Shown here: positions 1 through 6,261 of the stretch, piece after piece
How positions within the stretch are numbered: position 1 is the stretch's first letter
How the letters are laid out: each line of letters begins with the position of its first letter
NCBI GenBank assembly: GCA_947448095.1
Contig: CANFNN010000107.1
Location: 1 to 8,622, forward strand
Source of the DNA: Bacteriovoracaceae bacterium
GTDB lineage: Bacteria; Bdellovibrionota; Bacteriovoracia; Bacteriovoracales; Bacteriovoracaceae
Reading direction: 5' to 3'
Length of the DNA: 8,622 nucleotides
Translations under genes and position numbers: made by a program
Notes under the pieces: model-generated
What the model saw: the letters and a program-made list of their open reading frames with translations, nothing else
The model's database searches: none
Told to the model about the DNA's origin: nothing

Positions 1-96
1 TAAGGCAACAAAGGCCTTATTCATTTGTAATACGGGACCCGCCGAAGCCGAATTCATGAGAGTCATGAAAAAAATGAATGGAAGTATTTTAAACAT
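1..96 (-). CDS. Exported protein of unknown function, N-terminal fragment
   Basis: Only the first 32 codons lie in the window; the gene runs off the left edge. The visible protein begins MFKILPFIFFMTLMNSASA followed by GPVLQMNKAFVAL. This is a typical signal peptide: short basic start, hydrophobic core, and an A-S-A cleavage site around residue 19. The product is therefore probably secreted to the periplasm or beyond. It starts 9 bases after the stop of the CBS-domain gene, and its ribosome site (AAGGG) overlaps that stop codon, so the two are probably co-transcribed and translationally coupled. Nothing visible identifies the mature domain, so no function is proposed. Confidence 0.72.
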   Translation of the reverse strand, partial: MFKILPFIFFMTLMNSASAGPVLQMNKAFVAL

Positions 97-105
97 ATTT
101 TGCCC

Positions 106-516
106 TTATTTTCTGAGTCTAGTTTCCATAAGATTCTTAGTTGCCTTGAGTGCATCAATCCAGGTAAAGATCCCTACCAGATGATCATTGTCTTCAATTA
201 ACACACATCCATATTTATTTTCAGCCATCTCATCCATGACCACATCTAGTGTCGTTTCCGGATGAACGATATAAGGATTGGCGGTGAAGCAGTCGTAGAC
301 TTTTAGTCTCTCTAGGTTCACTCCCTTCAAAGCACTAATGAGTTGTACATCGGTACTTGATAGGATGCCTTCAATCTTTCCTTGGTATAAAACTGGCAAA
401 TGCCGAATGTGGTTTTTTTGCATCAACTCGGCTGCCTCAAGTAGAGGAGAGTCTTTTTCAATCGAAAAAGGCACCGTAGACATATATTTCATGATGGGAG
501 GAATTGGCTTAGTCAT
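106..516 (-). CDS. Two-CBS-domain protein (136 aa)
   Basis: A stand-alone pair of CBS domains, the small soluble type that binds adenine nucleotides and often acts as an energy or redox sensor (family knowledge; Hrp1 of mycobacteria has the same layout). CBS1 is about residues 8-62 (MSTVPFSIEKDSPLLEAAEL, then HIRHLPVL and GILSSTDV). CBS2 is about residues 70-128 (VHPETTLDVVMDEMAENKYG, then VLIEDNDHLVGIFTWIDAL). No enzyme or membrane domain is fused. The frame is open 51 codons further upstream, but I choose the ATG at 514-516. It has a good ribosome site (AAAGGAAAG) at the right distance, the family homology begins there, and the longer version would overlap the upstream gene by 161 bases. 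With this start the overlap is 8 bases, which suggests translational coupling to the membrane-associated protein before it. The ligand and output partner cannot be told from sequence. Confidence 0.88.
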   Translation of the reverse strand: MTKPIPPIMKYMSTVPFSIEKDSPLLEAAELMQKNHIRHLPVLYQGKIEGILSSTDVQLISALKGVNLERLKVYDCFTANPYIVHPETTLDVVMDEMAENKYGCVLIEDNDHLVGIFTWIDALKATKNLMETRLRK

Positions 517-1129
517 GGTTCTTTCCTTTGGAATGATTGCTTTTAATTTGATCGTAAATGAAGACACCTGTTGCAAGGGCACCAGCGAACAGAAATAGTC
601 CCGTGTTGAGTTGCTGCTCGACTTGCGGCTGGTTGGCACTTGCTGTGAGGGACTGCAGTAAGAGAACACTGGTTGTCAGTGTGAGCGCAGAAGCCACTTC
701 GGTTGTTACCGGAATGTTAAACGGGGCGTAGTTTTTATCAGGAGATCTGAAAATATTGTTCGCCAGTTCATTATCATCAGGTGGTTTAATTTTACCCAAG
801 AGATTTAGAGAAATAGGATTAATAGATTCAATAATGAAGATCGGCTCAAGTTTTGCCTGACCTTCAATGGTTGTCGCTTGGTAGGTAATATGACCTTTGA
901 CCAGGGCTTCAGCATCAGGCCCCATCTGAGAAATCACTTTTTCCAATTCCTTGTTTTTTAGCAAGCTTGGAATGACGTCACCTTCACTTAGGCGAATGAG
1001 ATTGATGGCGTGACCAGTAACATGAATTTTTGCCAAGACTTGAATATTTGGGGAAGATTCCGTCTGAGCTAGCGCAGCGCTAATAATCGTAAAAAGGGTA
1101 AAGGCCATAATGTAGAGATTCTTTTTCAT
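509..1129 (-). CDS. Exported protein with hydrophobic C-terminal segments (206 aa), unknown
   Basis: I do not recognise a named family. The protein starts with a clear signal peptide (MKKNLYIMAFTLFTIISAALA, cleavage near A21). A predicted beta-rich region at about residues 26-112 follows (segments VLAKIHVTGHAINLIRL, and VKGHITYQA with EPIFIIESI), then a polar linker rich in Pro, Asp and Asn. The C-terminus has two hydrophobic stretches, about 145-165 and 175-193, and ends in a lysine-rich tail (KSNHSKGKNHD). If only the second stretch spans the membrane, the basic tail lies in the cytoplasm, which fits the positive-inside rule; a hairpin would put it in the periplasm. No good ribosome site precedes the ATG. 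A TAGTATATT stretch lies just upstream of it, so a leaderless or very short leader is possible. It is the first gene of the leftward operon and overlaps the CBS gene, suggesting a membrane partner for that sensor (inference). Confidence 0.8.
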   Translation of the reverse strand: MKKNLYIMAFTLFTIISAALAQTESSPNIQVLAKIHVTGHAINLIRLSEGDVIPSLLKNKELEKVISQMGPDAEALVKGHITYQATTIEGQAKLEPIFIIESINPISLNLLGKIKPPDDNELANNIFRSPDKNYAPFNIPVTTEVASALTLTTSVLLLQSLTASANQPQVEQQLNTGLFLFAGALATGVFIYDQIKSNHSKGKNHD

Positions 1130-1172
1130 TCCAATATACTAAATCGAACTTGATGCCCTTGAGTTAAAAAAC

Positions 1173-1214
1173 ATCAGTACAAATACTGATAAATATCATG
1201 AATATATTCCTGAT
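1173..1214. repeat. Nested palindromes in the divergent control region
   Basis: Four alternating half-sites occur: ATCA at 1173, TGAT at 1187, ATCA at 1195 and TGAT at 1211. The left pair forms a perfect inverted repeat, ATCAGTA-CAAA-TACTGAT (1173-1190). The right pair forms ATCATGAATATATTCCTGAT (1195-1214), with nine of ten base pairs matching. The two overlap the central TGAT-AAAT-ATCA box. The array lies midway between the divergent starts at 1129 and 1323 and is best read as an operator cluster for one or more dimeric regulators. Confidence 0.6.
1186..1199. promoter_or_regulatory. Candidate FNR/CRP-family box (CTGAT-AAAT-ATCAT)
   Basis: The sequence matches the FNR consensus TTGAT-N4-ATCAA at eight of ten positions, including the whole TGAT...ATCA core. 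It lies between the divergent operons, 62-63 bases from the left start codon, so it could serve both directions. Related boxes occur before the genes at 5810 and 6358. A CRP/FNR-family regulator is inferred; no regulator gene is in the window. Confidence 0.5.
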
Positions 1215-1226
1215 AAAAAACCTTTA

Positions 1227-1232
1227 GATAAT
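1227..1232 (+). promoter_or_regulatory. Candidate -10 element for the rightward operon
   Basis: GATAAT matches the -10 consensus at five of six positions and is followed by a roughly 85-base leader before the start at 1323. No convincing -35 hexamer is seen 16-18 bases upstream, where the palindrome array lies instead. This is the pattern of an activator-dependent promoter. The box centre to -10 distance (about 37 bases) is a little longer than the usual class II FNR geometry, so this call is tentative. Confidence 0.3.
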
Positions 1233-1313
1233 CTTGAGTCAGCAGGCCTTTGATTGATGCACCTCTACATGTATCATCGGCTGAGATCGAAGGAAGCGCC
1301 CCTTAGTCGATTC

Positions 1314-1320
1314 AAGGAAA
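1314..1320 (+). promoter_or_regulatory. Ribosome site that sets the first USP start
   Basis: AAGGAAA lies just before the ATG at 1323. In-frame starts further upstream (TTG at 1254, ATG at 1257 and 1269) lack a comparable site and would add residues outside the family. The next ATG, at 1338, has no ribosome site. Confidence 0.6.
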
Positions 1321-1322
1321 GT

Positions 1323-2183
1323 ATGAAACTCTACACGATGAAAAGATTATTGGTTTGTACTGATCTCTCCGAGGCATCTGACCATCTCTTAAAAGCTGCC
1401 GAAGAACTGGTTTCCATCAATGGTGGGGCGATAGATCTGCTCTATGTGTCGGAGCTTGGTCTCCATTTGAGTCCTCAGGCCGATGAAAAGAAGGATGCAA
1501 CTTTTCGAGACGTGATTCTCAGCGAATATAAGCAGACCATCGATTCTAAATTTTCTCAGCAACTTAACCGATGCAGTAGTCGAGCGAAGATGATTTTCCG
1601 TGAAGGAAAAGTTTATGAAGAAGTCATCGGGGTCGCCCAAGAAGGCCAGCATGATCTGATCATTATGGGGCATGCAGAGAAATCTCTGGTCATGCACGTG
1701 TTGGGAAGTAATGCCTTGAAGGTCGTTTCCGCTGCACCCATTCCTCTTTTAGTGGTCAAAAATAGGCTTCATCTTGGAAAGATTGCCGGACTGGTTGATG
1801 AATCTCGGGAAATGGAGAGGATTATCATTGGAGCTTTTGATTTTTACCGAATTTTTAAATTTTCAGAAATTGAATTCGTTTCACTTTGGATGGACTTTCC
1901 TTACCCTTTTAAAAATCATCTGGAAAAAAGTGAAGCAGAGACGAAATTAAAAGATGAGGTCGATTATTATGCTGATCCCAAGGATCATGTGGTGGTTAAG
2001 CTTGAATCAACCAAGGAATTAAAACTCGCCAAACACCTCTTGGAAATATTGATTCGGGATAAAATTGACTTAGTTGTTTTAAAAAGATTCTCTGAGGGCA
2101 ACCTCAAACGTGTCTATTTGGGCTCGACAACAAAAAGATTATTGGAATCATTTGAAGGAAACTTCTTAATCCTACCCCCTTAA
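1323..2183 (+). CDS. Tandem universal stress protein (286 aa)
   Basis: This is a UspA-superfamily protein with two domains in one chain, the usual length for tandem USPs. Domain 1 (about residues 6-150) opens with MKRLLVCTDLSEAS, where D14 is the conserved nucleotide-pocket Asp. It ends with MGHAEKSLVMHVLGSNAL and then the PIPLLVVK strand. Domain 2 (about 155-286) is more diverged and ends LGSTTKRLLESFEGNFLILP. The USP ATP motif is G-x2-G-x9-G-(S/T). In domain 1 the first Gly (G116) and the final GS (128-129) are kept but the second Gly is Glu119. In domain 2 only the final GS (267-268) remains. ATP binding is therefore uncertain and probably confined to domain 1. I chose the ATG with the AAGGAAA site; an upstream extension of 23 residues to a TTG at 1254 is unlikely. 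It heads the rightward operon, 15 bases before the ATPase gene. Confidence 0.88.
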   Translation: MKLYTMKRLLVCTDLSEASDHLLKAAEELVSINGGAIDLLYVSELGLHLSPQADEKKDATFRDVILSEYKQTIDSKFSQQLNRCSSRAKMIFREGKVYEEVIGVAQEGQHDLIIMGHAEKSLVMHVLGSNALKVVSAAPIPLLVVKNRLHLGKIAGLVDESREMERIIIGAFDFYRIFKFSEIEFVSLWMDFPYPFKNHLEKSEAETKLKDEVDYYADPKDHVVVKLESTKELKLAKHLLEILIRDKIDLVVLKRFSEGNLKRVYLGSTTKRLLESFEGNFLILPP

Positions 2184-2198
2184 ATTGCTGGTGCTCTA

Positions 2199-4742
2199 AT
2201 GGATAAATCTTGGTCAAACCCTAGCTCGGCTGTCGTCAGTCATTTCGCGGTGAATCCTGAATTAGGGCTTTCAGGTAGTGATTCCTTGAAACGGCTCAAA
2301 AAGTTTGGTCCTAATGTCATTATTTTTAAAAAGAAAAAATCACGCTGGTTCATATTTTTTAAGCAGCTCAAAAACCCCATGGTTTATGTTCTGCTCGTGG
2401 CCTTTCTCGTCTCCCTTCTTCTCAAAGAATTTTTTGATGCTTGGGCCATCCTCAGTATAGTCATTATTAATTCACTCATTGGTTTTTTTCAAGAAACTAA
2501 AGCCGAATCCTCAATTGAAGCTTTGTCCTTATTGACTTCCCCGAAGGCGAGAGTTTTGCGTGACGGAAAGGTTTTAAACGTAAATTCAGAATCTATTTCT
2601 CCTGGAGATATTCTTCTCTTAGAGGCCGGCGATTATGTCGTTGCTGATTCAAGAATTCTTGTTTCTCATCAGCTGACAAGTGATGAATCGACCTTAACAG
2701 GAGAGTCTCTTTCTGTTGAAAAACACGCGGACCCTGTTCATGCTGAAAGCTCCTTAGGTGATAGGAAAAATATGCTTTTTGCAAGTACGGTCATTTCAAG
2801 TGGTACTGCTAAGGCGGTAGTCGTTAAAACTGGTAAAAATTCTGAGATTGGGAAAATTGCTAAAATGATTGATATCCCAGAGTCTCAAGATACCCCTTTG
2901 CAAATCAGGCTAGAGGCGGTCAGCTCCAAATTACTAATGGTGGGTATCTTTGTCATTGGACTCGTTTTTATTATTGGAATCATCCAAGGAAGAGACCTTT
3001 TTCAGGTGCTTCTTTTCGCACTTTCTTTGGCGGTAGCTGCCATTCCTGAGGGGCTACCCACGGTCGTGACGATTGCTCTTGTCATGGCCGTTCACAGAAT
3101 GTCCAAAAAAAAGGCGCTCATGAGGCGCCTTGATTCAGTTGAAACGCTCGGAGCCACAGACGTCATCTGCACCGATAAAACGGGGACACTGACGACTGGA
3201 AAAATGAAAGTAAGAGAAAGCTTTTCTATGAGTGATGACTACGCTGATAAGCTTATTCATTGCATGGTTTTATGTAATAATGCCTCTCTTGACGCTAAAG
3301 GTGCTGGGGATACGACTGAGCTCGCCTTACTTCTGCACGCTCAAAATGACGGCGTGGATATTAATAAGCTTCAGCAGATGAACAAGCGACTTTATGAATG
3401 GAGTTTTGATAGTAAGAGAAAAAGAATGAGTGTGGCCTCCCAGTCTGGAGAAAATATATTCATTTTTGTCAAAGGGGCACCAGAGTCAGTTTTTGAAACA
3501 AGCCGTTTAACTTCTGATCAGATCATTGATCTCAACCAGCGTGTCTCTCATTATTCTCAAAAAGGTATGCGGCTTCTGGCCTTTGCCTATAAAAAGACTG
3601 AGATCTCTCATTTTGAGAAAATGGACTCTCAACAAATTGAAAAGGACTTGGAATTTTTAGGTCTAGTGGCAATGGCCGATCCTCCCAGAGAAGAGACCTC
3701 CCAAGCGATTCGAAAGTGTCAGGCCTCAGGCATAAGAATCATCATGATCACGGGGGATCACCCTGAGACGGCCTCTGCTATCGCTTTTGAGCTAGGAATT
3801 ATCAAGAGTGCTCAGGCCAGTGTCGTGACAGGACTTGAACTCGATAAAATGAGTCAAGAAAAACTTTTGAAGGTCTGTGAAGAAGTCTCTGTTTACGCCA
3901 GAGTTTCTCCTGAGAATAAATTAAAACTTGTATATGCCCTCAAAACAAATGGTCATATCGTGGCCATGACAGGCGACGGAGTCAACGATGCTCCCGCACT
4001 TAGGGCGGCTTCCATTGGTGTGGCGATGGGAATCAATGGTACGGACGTGGCTCGGCAAGCAGCTTCCATGGTTTTAACGGATGATAATTTTTCGACAATC
4101 GTTGATGCTGTCGAGGAGGGAAGAGGGGTTAATGGAAATATTAAAAGAACTCTTCAATATTTATTATCGACGAATCTGGCCGAACTACTCTTTATTTTAG
4201 GTGCGACTATTGTGGGATGGCCTATACCCCTGCATCCGATAAATATTTTATGGGTCAATTTAGTTACTGATGGACTGCCTTCACTAGCACTCGCAGCTGA
4301 AAAGGTTCCTCCTGATTATCTTCTCAATAGCCATAAACCATCACCTGACTCATTTTTTGATAAATCTTTTTATTGGGAATTGATTTTAGTGTCAGTCATG
4401 ATTTCAGGATTATCTCTTGGGGTTTATTATTATAGTCTTAATCATTTCAATCCACTCGTGGCCCGCAGTATAAGTTTTTCATTTCTTGTTTATGTCGTCT
4501 TATTAAGATCTTGTTCATGCCGGAGTTTTCATAAAACTTTTTTTGAAATGAAACCAAATATTTATCTGACCCTCGCATTAAGTGCTCCTTTAGCTTTTCA
4601 GATTAGTTTTCAACAGTTTGATATTCTGCTTGAGATCTTTCAGGTTACCTATTTACCCTTAAGAACTCATTTAATCCTTGTGGTTTTGGCATTAATTCCT
4701 GTAACACTAGTAGAAATACATAAAATTTGGAGCCGAAAATAA
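2199..4742 (+). CDS. P2A-type cation-transporting ATPase, Ca2+-like (847 aa)
   Basis: An inner-membrane ATP-driven cation pump of the SERCA/PMCA-like P2 group, full length and intact. Order: N-terminal cation-ATPase domain (GLSGSDSLKRLKKFGPN), M1-M2 (about 58-98), actuator loop with TGES (167-170), M3 (245-263), M4 with PEGLP (283-287), phosphorylation motif DKTGTLT (D326), nucleotide-binding KGAPE (425-429), TGD (518-520), hinge TGDGVNDAP (591-599), then six more helices. Ion-site residues of SERCA are kept in M4 (E284), M5 (N659, E662) and M6 (N687, T690, D691), which favours Ca2+ over Na+/K+ or heavy metals. The M8 acid of SERCA (E908) is replaced by Val767, so site I may be incomplete. 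There is no metal-binding CxxC N-terminus as in copper pumps. The ribosome site is weak; the short 15-base gap to the USP gene suggests coupling. Substrate and transport direction (efflux) are family-based inferences. Confidence 0.93.
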   Translation: MDKSWSNPSSAVVSHFAVNPELGLSGSDSLKRLKKFGPNVIIFKKKKSRWFIFFKQLKNPMVYVLLVAFLVSLLLKEFFDAWAILSIVIINSLIGFFQETKAESSIEALSLLTSPKARVLRDGKVLNVNSESISPGDILLLEAGDYVVADSRILVSHQLTSDESTLTGESLSVEKHADPVHAESSLGDRKNMLFASTVISSGTAKAVVVKTGKNSEIGKIAKMIDIPESQDTPLQIRLEAVSSKLLMVGIFVIGLVFIIGIIQGRDLFQVLLFALSLAVAAIPEGLPTVVTIALVMAVHRMSKKKALMRRLDSVETLGATDVICTDKTGTLTTGKMKVRESFSMSDDYADKLIHCMVLCNNASLDAKGAGDTTELALLLHAQNDGVDINKLQQMNKRLYEWSFDSKRKRMSVASQSGENIFIFVKGAPESVFETSRLTSDQIIDLNQRVSHYSQKGMRLLAFAYKKTEISHFEKMDSQQIEKDLEFLGLVAMADPPREETSQAIRKCQASGIRIIMITGDHPETASAIAFELGIIKSAQASVVTGLELDKMSQEKLLKVCEEVSVYARVSPENKLKLVYALKTNGHIVAMTGDGVNDAPALRAASIGVAMGINGTDVARQAASMVLTDDNFSTIVDAVEEGRGVNGNIKRTLQYLLSTNLAELLFILGATIVGWPIPLHPINILWVNLVTDGLPSLALAAEKVPPDYLLNSHKPSPDSFFDKSFYWELILVSVMISGLSLGVYYYSLNHFNPLVARSISFSFLVYVVLLRSCSCRSFHKTFFEMKPNIYLTLALSAPLAFQISFQQFDILLEIFQVTYLPLRTHLILVVLALIPVTLVEIHKIWSRK

Positions 4743-5737
4743 AAACATATTTTTTTGATACACATTCTTTTGAGAAAAAACATTTTTGCGAAGCTAATCA
4801 CGACGCTATTCATGAATTTACTTTTTTCGAAGGGAAACTTACTGAGAAATCGGCGATTTTGGCCAAAGACTACCCTTGTGTTTGTGCGTTTGTGAACGAT
4901 CACTTGGATGAAAATGTTTTAAAAATTCTAGCCGAGAATGGCACAAAACTAATCGCCCTAAGATCTGCTGGCTATAACCATGTGAACCTTGCAGCCGCTA
5001 GAAATCTTGGACTTAAAGTGGTTCGAGTGCCAGAGTACTCGCCGTTTTCTGTCGCTGAGCACGCAGTGGCTTTGATTTTGACTTTGAATCGTAAAATTCA
5101 TAAGGCCTATAATCGAGTCAGAGAAGGGAATTTTTCACTTGAGGGATTAGTTGGTTTTGATCTTCATGGAAAAACGGTTGGAGTTATTGGTACCGGAAAA
5201 ATTGGAAAAGCCTTCATCAGGATTATGAAAGGTTTTGGATGTCACATTGTGGCCTTTGATAAGTTTCCTGACCAACAGTTCGCTAAAGAAATGGGCTTTC
5301 ATTATTCAGACTTGGAGCAGGTCCTCATCTCTTCTGAAATCATCAGTCTGCATATTCCGCTCAGCCCGGATACGCGGCACATGATTGATCAAAAATCTCT
5401 TGAACTCATGAAGCGGGGAGTAATGTTGATTAACACTAGCCGTGGTGCACTTATTGATACCATGTCTCTAATTAGTGCCCTTAAGCTAGGTCATGTGGGT
5501 TCTGCCGGACTTGATGTTTATGAAGAAGAAGAGAATTATTTTTTTAATGATCTGTCCAGCCAGGTGCTTGAAGACGATGTGTTGGTTCGGTTAATGACGT
5601 TTCCTAACGTTGTTTTAACTAGCCATCAAGGCTTTTTGACTGCTGAGGCGCTGAGTAAAATTGCACAGACAACACTCTTTAACATGTCTCAGTTCGAGCA
5701 TCATGAGCCTCTAACCAACGAAGTTGTCTTGGTTTAA
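4727..5737 (+). CDS. ldhA: Fermentative D-lactate dehydrogenase
   Basis: This cytoplasmic NADH-dependent enzyme reduces pyruvate to D-lactate and regenerates NAD+ when respiration is limited. The protein follows E. coli LdhA closely from memory (VRVPEYSPFSVAEHAVALIL, NRKIHKAYNRVREGNFSLEG, HQGFLTAEALSKIAQTTL). The NAD-binding motif G-T-G-K-I-G is at 155-160. The catalytic triad of the D-2-hydroxyacid dehydrogenase family is present as R239 (NTSRGALID), E268 (in DVYEEEEN) and H300 (TSHQGF). The given start is a TTG at 4727 that overlaps the ATPase end by 16 bases and has no ribosome site. The true start may be the ATA at 4739, which has GGAG six bases upstream and aligns with residue 1 of E. 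coli LdhA; the protein would then be 332 aa. It is the last gene of the USP-ATPase-LDH operon. Confidence 0.93.
   Translation: MEPKIKTYFFDTHSFEKKHFCEANHDAIHEFTFFEGKLTEKSAILAKDYPCVCAFVNDHLDENVLKILAENGTKLIALRSAGYNHVNLAAARNLGLKVVRVPEYSPFSVAEHAVALILTLNRKIHKAYNRVREGNFSLEGLVGFDLHGKTVGVIGTGKIGKAFIRIMKGFGCHIVAFDKFPDQQFAKEMGFHYSDLEQVLISSEIISLHIPLSPDTRHMIDQKSLELMKRGVMLINTSRGALIDTMSLISALKLGHVGSAGLDVYEEEENYFFNDLSSQVLEDDVLVRLMTFPNVVLTSHQGFLTAEALSKIAQTTLFNMSQFEHHEPLTNEVVLV
4729..4732 (+). promoter_or_regulatory. Ribosome site implying an ATA start for ldhA
   Basis: GGAG lies inside the end of the ATPase gene, six bases before ATA 4739. The layout TTGGAG-CCGAAA-ATA has exactly the spacing of TTGGAG-GATAAA-ATG at 6346-6360, where the ATG is a clear start. 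The site cannot serve the TTG at 4727 because it overlaps that codon. Confidence 0.5.
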
Positions 5738-5740
5738 GAC

Positions 5741-5754
5741 ATGACTTTCGTCAT
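5741..5754. promoter_or_regulatory. Candidate FNR/FixK-like box (ATGAC-TTTC-GTCAT)
   Basis: A perfect 5+5 palindrome with a 4-base spacer sits in the 72-base gap between ldhA and the small USP gene. TGAC-N4-GTCA is a known variant core in the FNR/FixK group. Its layout matches the boxes at 1186 and 6266. A short hairpin ending ldhA is an alternative reading, but the stem is only 5 bp and the following ATTAATTT is a poor T-tract. Confidence 0.35.
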
Positions 5755-5797
5755 ATTAATTTGAATGTTATTCGCGCACACTCAACATTAATAACGC

Positions 5798-5804
5798 AAA
5801 GGAG
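5798..5804 (+). promoter_or_regulatory. Strong ribosome site of the small USP gene
   Basis: AAAGGAG with five bases before the ATG at 5810 is the best ribosome site in the window. It fixes that start and excludes the in-frame GTG at 5804, which overlaps the site itself. It suggests high expression. Confidence 0.7.
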
Positions 5805-5809
5805 TGTTT

Positions 5810-6256
5810 ATGGCATTTGCAAAAAAAATAGTTGTTGTAGCTGTAGGACTTTCAGATGAAATGTTTGAGATGCTTAAGCCTCTTAAAGATATGGACTTCT
5901 TAGCTCACAGTGAAATTCATTTTATTCACGTCTTTAATACAACCAATTTTACAAGTGTATTTAGTGACTTTCCCGTTATTTATCCCATTGAAGTGGATCA
6001 TAAAACGATTGAGCAATCTGTCCTCGCTCTTATGGATAAAATGACTAAAGACGTTCTTCCTAGGGGCTTTGAAGGGAAAATCGTTAGGAAATGCTTTTTT
6101 GACGACATTCCCAAAAGCAAATTTTGCGAATACGTAAATGAAAAGAGTGCTGACCTCGTGATTGTTCCAACCAGGAAAAAAAGAGGCATTTTCGAGAGTT
6201 CATTTGCCAAGTATGTAAATAATCACACTCAAGCCAACATGCTGCTTCTTAAATAA
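5810..6256 (+). CDS. Small single-domain universal stress protein-like (148 aa)
   Basis: Length and strand pattern fit one UspA-type Rossmann-like domain: KKIVVVAVGLSDEM at the N-terminus, EIHFIHVF as strand 2, and SADLVIVPTR near the end followed by a helix and a final NMLLLK strand. The ATP motif is degenerate. The segment after the VPTR strand reads KKRGIFESSFAKYVNNHTQA, with one Gly (G127) but no second Gly and no LGS. The usual first-strand Asp is also absent (AVGLSD). It is therefore probably a non-ATP-binding, UspA-like rather than UspFG-like member. It has its own 72-base leader with a palindromic box and a very strong ribosome site, so it may be transcribed alone as well as from the ldhA operon. 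A long hairpin follows. Function in stress or starvation survival is inferred from the family only. Confidence 0.82.
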   Translation: MAFAKKIVVVAVGLSDEMFEMLKPLKDMDFLAHSEIHFIHVFNTTNFTSVFSDFPVIYPIEVDHKTIEQSVLALMDKMTKDVLPRGFEGKIVRKCFFDDIPKSKFCEYVNEKSADLVIVPTRKKRGIFESSFAKYVNNHTQANMLLLK

Positions 6257-6261
6257 TTCGA

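Noticed and set aside
338..598. Plus-strand open frame across the CBS and exported-protein junction
   Set aside because: It is antisense to two supported genes and shows no family features; its hydrophobic stretch comes from the reverse of other codons.
1173..1214. Palindromes as ends of a mobile element or attachment site
   Set aside because: There is no transposase or integrase, no target duplication and no matching copy elsewhere in the window; the site fits an operator better.
1254..1322. N-terminal extension of the tandem USP from TTG 1254
   Set aside because: The extra 23 residues do not resemble the USP family and the ribosome site points to 1323; the stretch is more likely leader.
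1389..1697. Open frame antisense to the tandem USP gene
   Set aside because: No ribosome site, no recognisable protein features, and it lies wholly within a well-supported gene.
4667..4903. Minus-strand open frame across the ATPase-ldhA junction
   Set aside because: It is a shadow of ldhA and the ATPase 3' end; composition is lysine- and arginine-rich without pattern.
5741..5768. Intrinsic terminator after ldhA
   Set aside because: The stem is only 5 bp and the following sequence is not a T-tract; the spacing and symmetry fit an operator at least as well.
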